64,000 nucleotides of DNA, taken from assembly GCF_910592395.1 (NCBI RefSeq), contig NC_088322.1:13077431-13141430 (forward strand), read 5' to 3'. The stretch is from Lineus longissimus (Eukaryota > Nemertea > Pilidiophora > Heteronemertea > Lineidae). Within the stretch, counting starts at the first letter, position 1; each line of letters begins with the position of its first letter. Shown one piece after another: positions 1 to 15,000 of the stretch. A program made the translations under genes and the position numbers. Below the pieces are notes generated by a model, which saw nothing but the letters and a program-made list of their open reading frames with translations, did not search any database and was not told the origin of the DNA.

Positions 1-3000
1 GTTCAACCATTATGGAAACATCCACATTGTCAGCTCTAACAACAGAAATTGGAACGACGACAGATACGCTGGCTACGACCACTGAAACCAGCACAACACT
101 CCAGGTTTCGAGTACTGCAGACCAAATCTCAAGTACAGATATTACAGCAAGAACGATGGATATCCGTAGGTCAGAACAGGACTACTCCACAAATGCAGAA
201 ATGATAACCAAATCATCATCCGGCACGACTGAAAATGGCTCCTCAAATGAGGGAACTACAACAGTGTCACAATTTGTAAGTGAATTGGTTTCCACACCAG
301 CGAAAATGTTCACTACTGACAAGATATTGACTACTTCAGTATATGGCACAACTGAGCTCTCTTCCACAACCGAGGAAATTCTGACAACATCGACATTTCC
401 TACTACAGAACTTGGGTCATCAACTGACGAAGTGGTAACAACATTAGCATATGGCACGACTAAAATCATTTCAACAACTGGGGAAAGTTTGACAACATCG
501 GCATTTGGTACTACTGAACTTGGATCAACAACTGAGGAAATGATCGCATCATTAGCACCTGGCGCGACGGAAATTACTTCAAAACCAGAGGATGTTTCAA
601 CAACATCAGCATTGGGTACTACTGAATTTGAGTCAACAACTGACGAAGTTATTACAACGTCAGCATATGGCACAACCCGATTACTTTCCACGACTAAGGA
701 CATTTTGAGAGTAACAACTTCAGCATATGGTACAAGCGAACTTCTTCCCACAGCCGTGGACATTTTAACCAAATCAACTTTTGGTACGACTGAATTTGGG
801 TCTACAGCTGACGACAGGGTAACAGTATCAGCATATGGCACGACTGATATAACCTCCGCAGTGGAGGAAATTTTAACAAAATCAGCATTTGGAACGACTG
901 AATTTGGGTCTACTACTGACGAAAGGGTGACAACATCAGCATATGGCTCGACTGAGCTTGAGTCAACATCTGACGAAATAGTGACAACATTAGCATATGG
1001 CAAGACGGAAATTACTTCTTCAGCGGAGGCAATTTTGACAACATCAGCATTTGGTACTACTGAACTTGAGTCAACAACTGACAAAATGGTAACAACATCA
1101 GCATATGGCACAAGCGAACTTTTTACAACAGCTGAGGACATTTTCACAACATCAACATTTGGTACGACTGAATTTGAGTCTACATCTGATGAAAAAGTAA
1201 CAATATCAGCATATGGCACAACTGATGTAACTTCTGCAGCGGAAGAAATTTTGACAACAATCGAAGTTATTTCCACAACTGAGGAAACTTTGACAACATC
1301 AGCATTTGATACTACTAAACTTGGGTCAACATCTGAGGAAATTGTAGCATCATCAGAATATCACCCGACTGATATTACTTCAAAAACTGAGGAAGTTTCA
1401 ACAACATCAGCATTTGGTACTACTGAACTTGAGTCAACAACTGATGAAATAGTGAGAACATCAGCATATGGCACCAGCGAACTTCTGTCCACAGCTGAGG
1501 ACATTTTGATAACATCAACATTTGGTACGAATGAATTTGGATCTACAGCTGATGATAGGGCGACAGTATCACCATATGGCACGACTGGTATAACCTCCGT
1601 AGCAGAGGAAATTTTCTCAACATCAGCATTTAGAACGACTGAACTTGAGTCAACAACTGACGAAATAGTGAAAACATCAGCACATGACACCAGTGAACTT
1701 CTTTCCACAGCTAAGGACATTTTGACAACATCAACATTTGGTACGACTGAATTTGGATCTACAGCTGATGACAGGGTGACAGCATCACCATATGGCACAA
1801 CTGGTATAACCTCCGTAGTGGAGGACATTTTAACAACATCAGCATTTGGAACGACTGAAGTTGAGTCAACAACTGACGAAATAGTGAGAACATTAGCATA
1901 TGGCACCAGCGAACTTCTTTCCACAGCTGAGGACATTTTGACAACATTAACATTTGGTAGGACTGAATTTGTGTCCTCAGCTGACGACAGGGTGACAGTA
2001 TCACCATATGGCACGCCTGATATAACCTCCGTAGCAGAGGAAATTTTCTCAACATCAGCATTTGGTACGACTGAACTTGAATCAACATCTGACGAAATTG
2101 TGACAACATCACCATATGGCATGACCGAAATTACTTCTACAGCGGAGGAAATTTTGACAACATCAGCATTTGGTACTACTGAACATGGGTCAACAACTGA
2201 CGAAATGGTAACATCATCAAAATATGGCACGACTGAAATTCCTTCCACAAATGAGGACATTTTGACAACATCAGGATTTGCAACAACTGAATTTTGGTCT
2301 ACTACTGACAGAATAGTGACAACCTCAGCATATGGCATGACCGAAGTTACTTCTACAGCGGAGGAAACTTTGATAACATCAGCATTTGGTACTACCGAAC
2401 TTGGGTCAACAACTGACGAAATGGTAACAACCTCAGCATATGGCACAAGCGAACTTCTTACCACAGCTGAGAATATTTTGACAACATCAACATTTGGTAC
2501 GATTGAATTTGGATCTACAGCTGACGAAAAATTAACAATATCGGTATATGGCACAACTGATATAACTTCTGAAGTGGACGAAAGGTTGACAACAATCGAT
2601 GTCCTTTCCACGATTGATGCAGTTTTGACCACATCAGCATTTGGTACAACAGAACTTAAAGCAACAACTGACGCAATGGTCACAACGTCCGCTTTTCGGA
2701 TTACAGACATCGGTTCCAATACTGTCGATAAAGTGACTGCATCACCATATGACACAACTGAAATTCCTTCCACATCTGAGGAAATGTTGTCAACATCAGC
2801 ATTTGGGTCTCCATCTGACGAAATGGTAACAGCATCAGTAAATAGCGCCACTGAAATTACTTCTGCAGTGGAGGACATTTCGACAGCATATGGCACGACC
2901 GAAATTACTTCTATAGCGGTGAAAAATTTGACAACATCACCATTTGGTACTACTGAACTTGGGTCAACAACTGACGAAATGGTAACAACATCAAAATATG

Positions 3001-6000
3001 GCACGAATGAAATTCCTTCCACTACTGAGGAAACCTTAATAACATCAGCATTTGGTACAACTGAGTTTGAGTCTACTACTGACCAAAGGGTAATAACCTC
3101 CGCATATGGCACGGCCGAAATCACTTCTGCAGCGGAGGACATTTTGACAACATCAGCATTTGGTACTACTGAACTTGGGTCAACAACTGAGGAAATGGTA
3201 ACATCATCAAAACATGGCACGAATGAAATTCCTTCCATAAATGAGGACATTTTGACAACATCAGGATTTGGAACAACTGAATTTGGGTCAACATATGGCT
3301 CGACTGAACTTGAGTCAACTTCTGACGAAATAGTGACAACATCAGCATATGGCATGACTGAAATTCCTTCCACAACTGAAGAAGTTTTGACAACATCAAC
3401 GTTTGGTTCTGCTGAACTTGGGTCAACCCCTGAGGAACGGGTAACAACATCAAAATATAGCACGACTGCATCTCCTTCCACAGCTGAAGAAAGTATGATG
3501 ACATCATCATTAAGTACCATTGAACTTGGATCAACAACTGAGGAAATGGTAACATCATCAAAATATGGCACGACTGAAATTCCTTCCACAAATGAGGACA
3601 TTTTGACAACATCAGGATTTGGAACAACTGAATTATGGTCTACTACTGACGAAAGGGTAACAACATCAAAATATAGCACGACTGCATCTCCTTCCACAGC
3701 TGAAGAAAGTATGATGACATCATCATTAAGTACTATTGAACTTGGATCAACAACTGAGGAAATGGTAACATCATCAAAATATGGCATGACTGAAATTCCT
3801 TCCACAACTGACGAAGTTTTGACAACATCAGCATTTGGTACTGCTGAACTTGGGTCGAGCCCTGAGGAAATGGTAAAAACATCAAAATATAGCACGACTG
3901 ACATTCCTTCCACAACTGAAGAAGTTTTGACAACATCAGCATTTGGTTCTGCTGAACTTGGGTCGAGCCCTGAGGAAATGGTAACAACATCCAAATATGG
4001 CACGACTGAATCTCCTTCCACAGCTGAAGAAATTATGATGACATCATCATTAAGTACTACTGAACTTGGATCAACAACTGATGAAACAGTAACGACATTT
4101 GCATTTGACATGACTGATGTAGCTTCGTCTTCTACTGAGGGAATTGGAACAACCTCAGAATTTGATAAACTTGGGACAACATCAGAGGAAAGTGAACGAT
4201 TGCCTGCTTTTGGTTCTACTGAATCAGCGACCATAACTGATGATATCGTAACAACGCCAGCATTTGGCACGACGGAACTTTCTTTCACGACTAATAACGT
4301 TTTAACAACCACTGCCTTTGATACAACAGACTCAGACTTAACCTACCAGGGATTAGCGTCAACCACTCGCTATGGGACTACAGAGCTTGAATCAACCGAC
4401 GGCGAGCCAGCAAGTGGGTTTGTGACAAACGAACTGGAAACAACCACTGAGGAAATTGCTACCACGAATGGATTTAGTACAACAGAAGTGGAGGCAACCA
4501 CTGAGGAAATGGCTACAATAAGTGTTATCGTTACAACAGAACTGGAATCAACCACAGACGAACTAGCGACCACTAAAGGCTTTGGTACAAAAGAAATAGA
4601 ATTAACCACCGATGTACTAGCGGCCACAAGTGGGTTTGGGACACCAGAAGTGCAATCAACAACAGAAGAAGAAGCTACGAGAACTATTTTTGGTACAACA
4701 GATCTCAAATCAACCACCGATGTACTACTCATAGCCACTAGTGTGTTTGGTACAAAGGAAGTGGAATCAACCACAGAAAAACAAGCTGCCACAATTGGCT
4801 TTGGTACAACGGAGCTAGATTCAATCAACGAAGAGCAAACTACCACAAGAGGCTTTGGCACAACAGAACTAGAATCAACCACCGAGGAGCAAGCTACCAC
4901 AAGTGACTTTGGCACAACAGAACTAGAACCAACCACCGAGGAGCAAGCTACCACAAGTGGCTTTGGTACAACAGGATTAGAATCAATCACCGAGGAACTA
5001 GCTACCACAAGTGGATTTGGTACAACAGAACTGGGATCATCCACTGAGGTTCTGGCAACCGCCAGTGGGTATGGTACAAAGGAGGTGGACTCAACCATTG
5101 AAGAACAAGCTACCACAAGTGGCTTTGGTACAACGGATCTAGTATCAACCACCGAGGAACTAGTTACCACAAGTGGATTTGGTACAACAGAACTGGGATC
5201 ATCCACTGAGGTTCTGGCAACCGCCAGTGGGTATGGTACAAAAGAGGTGGACTCAACCATTGAAGAACAAGCTACCACAAGTGGCTTTGGTACAACGGAA
5301 CAAGAATCAACCACCGAGAATCTAGCTACCACAAGTGGCTTTGGTACAACGGAACTAGAATCAACTTCTGATGATCTAGCTACCACAAGTGGCTTTGGTA
5401 CAACGGATCTAGTATTAACCACCGAGGAACTAGTTACCACAATCGGCTTTGATACAACAGAACATGAATCAACCATCGTTGAACCAGCTACCACCGATGG
5501 CTTGAGTAAAACCGAACAAAAAACTACCACTAATGAACTCGTTTCAACCACTGTCTTTGGCACACAATATCATGAATCTACAGCAGATGAATATGGAGCA
5601 AGCCATGATGAAACGACTAAAGACTCTGGTTGGACGTCTGGTGATAGTCAGTCAACTACCATTGTAATGAAAATAGAGCCAGACTCGACTAGTGATGATT
5701 TCGGGATAACGACAACCGAACTAGGTCTATCCTCTGATGGATTCGGAACCTCCAGTTTTCCTTGGTCAACTGCTGAAAAACTAGCTACCACAAGTGGCTT
5801 TGTTACGACGGAACTAGATTCAATCACAGAGGAGCAAGCTACCACAAGTGGCTTTGTTACGACGGAACTAGATTCAATCACCGAGGAGCAAGCCACCACA
5901 AGTGGCTTTAGTACAACGAAATTAGATTCAACCACCGAGGAGCAAGCTACCAATAGTGGCGTTGGCACGACGGAACTAGATGCAATCACCGAGGAGCAAG

Positions 6001-9000
6001 CTACCACAAGTGGCTATGGAACAACAGAACTAGAATCATCCACTGATGAACCAGTTACCACAATCGGCGTTGGTACAACCGAACTGAAATCAACCGTCAT
6101 GGAACTGACTACCACTGGTGACTTTGATACATCCGAACAAAAATCAACCACTAATGAACTAGTTTCACCATCTTCCTTTGGTGTAGAGCATCACGGATCT
6201 ACTACAGAAGAATATGAATCAAGCCATGATGAAACAACTTCAGAGTTTGGTTGGACGACTGGTATTATGACTGGTCAATCAACTGCATTCATAGGGAAAA
6301 CAGTGCCAGACGCGACAAGTGATGAATTCGGGATGAGCACTCTTCCAACGACAATGGAACCTGGTCTCGCTTCTGATCAATTCAAAACATCCCCTGTTCC
6401 TTGGTCAGCTGTTAATGAATTTGAAACAACTGCTATTGAAATAACCACACTGCAATATACCAACACTGACGAATTTTGGACAACTACTGTTGCACTGACA
6501 ACAGAGTTGGCTTCAACTAAGGATGAATTTGATTCAACCACCGCGAAACCAGCCACTACATTTAGCTCTGATACAAAAAACTTTGAATCCAACACCGAGG
6601 TGGTAGCAACCACAGCCATGCCAAAATCGACCACTGACGAACTTATTTCACCAAATGTCCTTGGTACAAACAATCCGGAATCAACCAGAGACAAATATAA
6701 AGCAAGCACAGTTGCAGCAACTACAGACACTGGTTGGACGACTATTACGATTCCAACAACAACCGAACTAGGTCTGACTGCTGAGGAATTTGTTTCTCGG
6801 TCAACTACTGAGGAATTTGAAACAAAAATTGTTGAAATAACAACAATGGCATATACCACCGCTGCTGCAGTGACTACAGACCCGGGGTCAATTACTTTAT
6901 TTGAATCAACCACTGAGAAAATTGAAGCCACAAATGTCTTTGGTGCAACCGAACTGAAATCAACCACGGACAAACTTATTTCACCTACTGACTTTGGTCC
7001 AGAAGATCATGAATCAACTACAGGATATGGAGCAAGTTCTGCTGTAACAACCACAGGCTCTGGTTTTGCCACTCGTGATTTTCAATCACCCACATTAATA
7101 TTGACAGGGTCAGACCTGACAACAGATGCATTGGGGAAAAGCACAATTTCGTCGACAACCGAACTAGGTTGGACATCTGATGACTCAGGAAAAACCACCA
7201 TTCCAAGGTCAACTGCTGATGAATTAGAAGCAAGTTCGGAATTTAAAACCACCACTGTTGCAGTGACAATAGAGCCGACCTCAGCTGCAAAGGAATCGAC
7301 TGCCGTTGATACAACAGCACTTGAATCAGCCACCGCGGAATTAGATTCAACTTCTGGCTATAGGACAAGAGAGCAAGAAATAGCAACCAGCGAGGAAATA
7401 GCAACCACACATGGGTTTGAGACAAAGGTAGTGGAACCAACCACCGAGGAACTGTCTATCACAAGTGTTTTTGGTACAAGGGAATGGAAATCAAATACTA
7501 ACGAACTCATTTCGTCCACTGCCTTTGATAAACTAGATCAGGAATATACCACGGAGGAATACAGAGCAAGCATTACTGCAACAACAGACTCGTATTTTCA
7601 ATCAGTCACATTATCAATGACGAATGAACCAAGCTCGGCAATTGGTGAAGTTGGGACAAGCACTTTTCCGACAACAACCGAACAAGGTCTGACCACTGAT
7701 GAATTCGGAACAACCGTTAAACCTTTGTCAACTATTGACGAATCTAAAACAAACATTGTTGAAATGACAACATTGTCTTATATAAGGACTGAAGAATCTG
7801 CGACCACCACCGTTGCAGGGACGACGGAGCTGGGTTCCTTGAGTGAATATGGAACAACCATTGTTGAAATTACTTCAGATCAAGACATGAGCACTGATGC
7901 AACTGAGCATACACTTGCAGAAAATCCAAGATCTACCACCGACTCAGCGACGATTGGTCATAGAGCAACAGATGCGTTGGCAACATTCTCCGTGTCAACC
8001 ACTGATGAATTTGAAACAACCGCTGTTCAAATGACAACAGACCCATATACAACCACCGAAGAATTTGGCGCAACCTCCGACAAAACCACTGTTGCAGTGA
8101 CGACGGGTCCTGGATCAACCACTGGTGAGTTTAGTGCAACCATGGATATTACAGAGGCTGGGTCAACCATTGACGAATTCGGTAAAACCACTGATGAATT
8201 GACAAATGCTATTACACTGACAGCGGAGGCAGGCCCAAGCACTGCCGCTTCGGCATTAGGACCAGCACGAACGACTGACGAATCGGGTAAAACCACTGTC
8301 CAAATGACAATAGAAACTTGGTCTAAATATGATGGTTTAGGAAAAACAACAAATGCCCTCATCGATGAGGCAACTTCCACGACTGAAGGCCTTCGAACAA
8401 CAGCAACTATCCTCATCACAAAAGAAGTTGAAAAAACTTCTGAGGTCCTGAGCACTGAAGCAGATACAACAACAGAAGAGTCTACGACAATTTCCTTCAC
8501 AACTAGGGGTGGCTCTTCAACGGACGATTTCGGAACGATGACAGCTTCCCTTACCAGCGGAATTGGGTCTTCTACTGATGACTTTGGAACACAAACTGCG
8601 CTTACCACCGAAGATGTGACAACAGCTGCCTCAACAACAGATAGCATGTCCACCGATGTTTCTGAATCAACGGCTGAGATGTTGGGTCCAACATCAGATT
8701 TCCCGACTACAACTGATCCATTTGGTTTTGGAGGAGGGAAAGGTGGCGGTGGTGGTACTGGATATACAGGGCGTACTGGCGGTAATGCTGGTTCGGGATA
8801 TCATACCACCAAGAAGTCAATCTCAAAAACAACCCGAAGTTCTCAACAGACAGGTCACACAGGCTCTACCAAACGTATCACAGTTGTAAACACGCACGAC
8901 ATAATAGGTCCGACTGCAGATTTCATCCCTTTAGGAACATTCCCAGATAATCTATATACCGATATCATCAATTTGAACAAATCAACAAACCAAACATTAC

Positions 9001-12000
9001 TATTAGGTTCCAATGATGTGACTACTGCCACGGAGAAGGATGTCGGCATTCTGATCACAAGCTCAACGGTTTTCCAAGATGAAGGGACAACAGTGTTAGC
9101 GAAAGGCACGAGTGAAGTCAACACACAGACTGACCAGAGCAATGTGAACCCTGGTAGCTCAACAGATGTATTGTCACTAACATCACATGATTCTACAACT
9201 TTATCAAAGACAACTGATTTGCCTGATGTTAGCACAACATACATCGGTTCTACAGAGACAATGACTGCAGCTCTAAGCACAGCTGATTATGACGCCCGTA
9301 CAACAGATATCAGTTCTACAGAGGCAATGACTACAGCTCAAAGCACGATGGGTCATGATAATAGTACACCAGGTATCACTTCTACAGAGGCAATACCTAC
9401 ATCTCAGAACACGATCGGTTATGATGCTAGCACAGCAGAAGCTACGACCACTGCTCAAAGTGCACTGGACTTCGCTGCTACAGCAAGCCAAGTTATGGCT
9501 ACTGCTCAGAGTACACTCAACTTCGATGCTATTACAACCGAAATAATGACAACAGGCATAAGTACCCATGACTTCGGTGCCAGTACAACGGACGTTATGA
9601 CTTCTGTTCAAGGTACACAAGACCTCACTGTACCTTCAACTGAAGTGATGACCACAGTTCAAAGTACATTCGATCGCAGTGCAATCGAGGATATGACCAC
9701 TTCTGAAAATATCAACTTCTACGTCAGTACAACCAGGAATTTGACCAGATCTCATAGTGCATTTGACTTCGATGCCAGCACAAATGAGGTAACGACATCT
9801 GCTCTGAGTATGCTGGACTTCGATGCAACAACAACCGAAGGTATGAGCACTGTCCAAAATACATTGGACTTCGATGCCAGCACAACGAGCGTTATGACTA
9901 CTGTTCATAGTACACAGGACTTCGCTGCAACTACAACTGAAATGATGATAACAGCTCAGAGTTCATTAGCCTTCGATGCCAATACAACCGAAGTCACGAC
10001 CACTGCTCAAAGACCAAAAGATGTCGATGCCAATACAACCGAAGCAATGACCACAGGTATGAATACGCTCGAGTTCGATGCAAATACAACCGGAGAAATG
10101 GCTACTGCTCTTGGTGCACTTGACTTCGCTTCAACTACAATTGAAGCGATGACCACAGCTCAGGGTACATTGGCCTTCGATGTCAGTACAACCGAATTTA
10201 TACCCTCAGCTCCAAGTACACCAGACTTCGATGTCAGTACAACCGAAGTGATAACCTCGGCTCAGATTACTCTGGACTCTGATGCATCTACAACCGAAGG
10301 TATGACCACTGCCAAGACTACACTGGACTTCTATGCGAGTATAACGGACGGTATGACTACTGCTCAAAGTTCACTGGACTTCGATGTCACAAAGACCGAA
10401 GTAAGAACAACGGATCAAAGTACACTGGACCTCACTGCAACTTCCATCGAAGAGATTACCACAGCTCTGAGAACATCAGACATGGATGCCAGTACAACTG
10501 AAGAGATCACCGCTGCTCAGAGTACACTGGACTATTATGCATCTACAACCGAAGGTATAACCATGGTCCAGAGTACATTGGACTTCGATGACAGCACATC
10601 CGACGTTATGACTACTGTTCAAAGTGCACAGGACTTGACTGCAACTATAAATGAAGTGATGGCAACAGCTCAGAATACATTAGCCTTCGATGCCAGTAAA
10701 ACCGTGGTTACAGCTCAAAGTTCACTAGACTTCGATGCCAGTACAAGCGAAGTTATGACCTCTGCACTGGACTTCGATGCAACTACAAGCGAAGGTATGA
10801 CTACTGTTCAGAGTACGCTGGACTTCTTTACCAGTAAAGCGGACGGTATGCTTACTCAAAGTGCACTGGACTTCACTGCAACTACAACCGAAATGATGTC
10901 CACAGCTCAGAGGACACTGGACTTCGATGCAGCTACAGCCGAAGGTATGATAACTGTCCAGGGTACACTTGCCTTCGATGCCAGTACGGACGGTATAACT
11001 ATTGCTCAAAGCTTCAAAAAAACCGAAGTTACGACCACTGCTCAGGGTAGACTTGACTTAGATACAACTACAGTGGAAGCGATGCCCACAGCTCAGAGTA
11101 CATTAGACTTCGATGCCAGTACAACTGAAGTGATAACCTCTGCACATAGTACACTGGACTTCGATGCAACTTCAACCAAAGGTATGACCACTGTCCAGAG
11201 TACACTGGATTTCGATGCGAGTACAACGGACGTTATGACAAGTGCTCAAAGTTCACTGGATTTCGATGTCACAACGACCGAAGTTAGGACAACAGATCAA
11301 AGTACACTGGACCTCACTGCAACTTCCATCGAAGAGATTACCACAGCTCAGAGAACATCAGACGTCGATGCCAGTACAACTGAAGAGATAACCGCTGCTC
11401 AGAGTACACTGGACTTTGATACATCTACAACCGAAGGTATAACCACTGTCCATAGTACAATGGATTTCGATGACAGCACATCAGACGTTATGACTACTGT
11501 TCAAAGTGCACAGGACTTGGCTGCAACTATAAATGAAGTGATAACCACAGCTCAGAGTACATTAATCTTCGATGCCAGTAAAACCGAGGTTATGACCATT
11601 TCTCACAGTATTTTAGACTTCAACGTTAGTGCAACTGAAAATTTGACCACATCTCAGACTGCATCTGACTTTGATGCCAGTACCACTGAAGTTTTACCAA
11701 CATCTCAAAGTACACTAGACTTCGATGTAAGTACAACCGAAGGTATGACTACTGCCCAGATTACACAAGACTTTGGTGCCACAACAACCGAAGGAATGAC
11801 TACTGCTCAGAGTACACTGGACTTCGATGTCACAAAGACTGAAGTTGTATCAACAGCTCAAAGTGCACTGGATATCATTGCTACAACCGAAGTGATGTCC
11901 ACAGTACAGAGTACACTGGAATTCGATGCAAGTACAGCCGAAGGTATGACCACTGTCCAGAGTACACTTGACTTCGATGACAGTACGGGCGGTATGACTA

Positions 12001-15000
12001 TTGCTCAAAGTACATTGGACGATGTCACAAAAACCGAAGTTACGACCTCTGTTCAGGGTACACTTGACTTAGATGCAACTACAATGAAAGCGAAGCCCAC
12101 AACTCAGAGTACATTAGACTTCGATACCAGTACAACTGAAGTGATAACCTCTACACATAGTACACTGGACTTCGATGCAACTACAACCGAAGGTATGACC
12201 ACTGTCCAGAGTACACTTGACTTCGATGCCAGTACAAAAGACGTTATGACAAGTGCTCAAAGTTCAATTGACTTCGACGTTTCAAAGACCGAAGTTATAA
12301 CGACAGCTCAAAGTATACAGGACTTCTCCGCAACTACAACCGAAGTGATGTCCACAGCTCAAAGTATATCAGACGTCGATGCTAGGACAACCGAAGTGAC
12401 TACCTCTCCTCAGAGAGTTCATGACTACGGCGCAAGTACGTTTGAACTGATTACCACATCTGTGAACACACTTGATTTTGATGTCGCTTCAAACAACGTT
12501 ATGACCACTGTCCAGAATATATTGGACTTCGATGCTAGTACAACTGAAGTAATGACCACACCTAAGAGTGGACTTGATATCGATGAGAAAACTACCGAAG
12601 TTTTCACCACTCCTTTAAGTACGCTGGACATTGCTGTCACGCCAACCAAGGAGAAAGCCACTGTTCTGAGTACAAATGACTTCAAAGCCGAGGTTATGAC
12701 ATTGGGTTTCAATGAAAGTACAATCAAAACTATGATCACAGCACAGACTAACCAGGAAATTGGTGTCGCTGCAACTGAGTCTACAACCAATCCTCTAAAT
12801 GAACTGGACTTTGGTGCCGGTAGTACGGAGTCGATGACCACGAGTATACCAGATATAGATGCCACAGCAACCATCGTTATGACTACTGTTCAGAGTTCAC
12901 TGCACGTTGATGCTAGAACATCCGAAGTGATGGCCAGTACTCGGAGTACGCTGGACTTCGGCGCAATTACAACTGCATTAATAACTTCAGGAATGAGTAC
13001 GCTGGACTTCGACAGTGCCAGTTTAGCCAAAGTTATGACTGCATCTCAAAGTACACTAGACATTGATGCCTCCACAACGGAAGTTATAACCTCAGCTAAA
13101 GGTAAATTCGAAGTCGATATCAGTACAACCGAAGTAATGACGTCTGGTACGAGTACATTGAACTTCGATGTCACAATAGAAGACGTTATTACCAAAACTC
13201 CAAGTACACTTGACTTCGATATTGCCACAACCGAAAGAATGACCACAGCTCAGAATACCGCAGACATCGATGCCAGTACAACCGAATTGATGACTACTGC
13301 TCACAGTCCACTCGATTTCGTTGCGAGTACTACCCCTGTCACGACCTCAGTTCAGAGTACACTCGAGGTCGATGCCAGTACAAACGAAGCGATGACCGCG
13401 GCAGAGAGTACGATGGACTCTGATGTCACAACAACTGAAATCATGACCCCGACTCAGAGTGCATCCGAATTCGATGCCAGTACAACCGAAGTGATGACTA
13501 CAGCTCAGAGTCCGCTCAATTTCGTTGAGGGTACTACAAAAATAAGGGGCACTGCTCCGAGTACACTTGACTTTGATGCCACAATAACCGAAGTTATGAC
13601 CACTGATCAGAGTGTACTTAACTCTGATGACAGTACAACAGAAGCTATGACTTCTATCGAGAGTACACTTGACCTCGATGTCACAACATCCGAAGAGATG
13701 CTTACAGCCCAGAGTTCATTCGACTTCGATATCAGTGCCGAAGTGATGACCACTGGTATGAGTGCACTCGACTTTTATGTTTCAACAGCCGAGCTTATTA
13801 CCACTACCCAGAGTGCACTAGATTCCTATGCCAGTACAACGGGCGATATGACTCGTGGGAAAAATATAGCAGACGTTGATGTAAGTACTCCCGGCGCCAT
13901 GTCGACTGCTGCAACTCCACCAAATTTTGATGCGAGCACAACGGACAGTTTCTCTACTGCAGCAGGTACACAAGGCGACGTTGCGAGCACTATTGACTTC
14001 TTTTCGACTACTGCCAGTACAACCGATTTTGATGTCAGTATCACAGAGATCGCGTCCTCTGCAGGTATTACACAGGACTTCTATTTGAGCACCACCGATA
14101 TCATTTTTTCTGAGCCTAGTACACCATCTGTGTATTTTAGCAAAGCAGACACAGTGTACACTTCCGCAAGTACATACTTCGACGTTGGACCCACAGCAAC
14201 CGTGCCCACCTTCGCAATTTCACCGGCTAAGCGGAGCAGCTTAGACGCCCTGTCAACAACGAACTTAAATGAGGGTGTGTCCAGTGTCACTACATCAGAT
14301 CTCAATGATGCAAGGTCTACAGAAGCCGGTACACAAGACTTGGAGGTGAGAACCAAAGATGAAGTACTTTCTACCGCTAGTACAATGTTCGATGTCATGT
14401 CCTCGGATGCATCAACGGAAGTCAGTTCACAGGGGGTTGATGTACGCTCACCAGCTGATACGTCCTTTATAACGAGTCCACCAGGCTTAGACGTGATAAC
14501 CAAAACTGAAATACTTGCTGAGACCAATACAGTGTCCGATGCAGGATCCGCGGATATATCAACTGGAGCCAGTACACATGACGTTCGTACACAAGCTGGC
14601 ACGTTCCCCGAAACCAGTACATCAGACCTTACGACCAGTACAGTGTCAGATGTGGAATCCACGGATGCATCAACTGGAGTCAGTACACGTGGGGTTGATG
14701 TAATCCAAACAGATGCCAAGTCCCCCGAAACCAGTACACCAGATTTTGTGATAACAAACGGTGAAGTACTTGCTACGACCAGTATAGTGTCGGATATGGG
14801 ATCCAGAGATGCATCAACTGGAGCCAGCACACAAGACGTTGATGTAAGCACAACAGCTGCTACGTTCCCCGAAACCAACACTGTAGACTTTGTTGTGATA
14901 ACCGAATATGACGAACTTGCAACAACCAGTACAGCGTCAGATTTGAGTTCTACGGATGCATCAACAGGAGCCAGTACACAGGACTTTGATGTACATACAC

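Noticed and set aside
1361-4312. Antisense open frame of 983 codons opposite mucin block A, and dozens of similar antisense frames along the giant exon
   Set aside because: They are mirror effects of the tandem repeats: a stop-free complementary frame is copied with every unit. Their boundaries follow the repeat blocks, and they lack splice sites, starts or domain resemblance.
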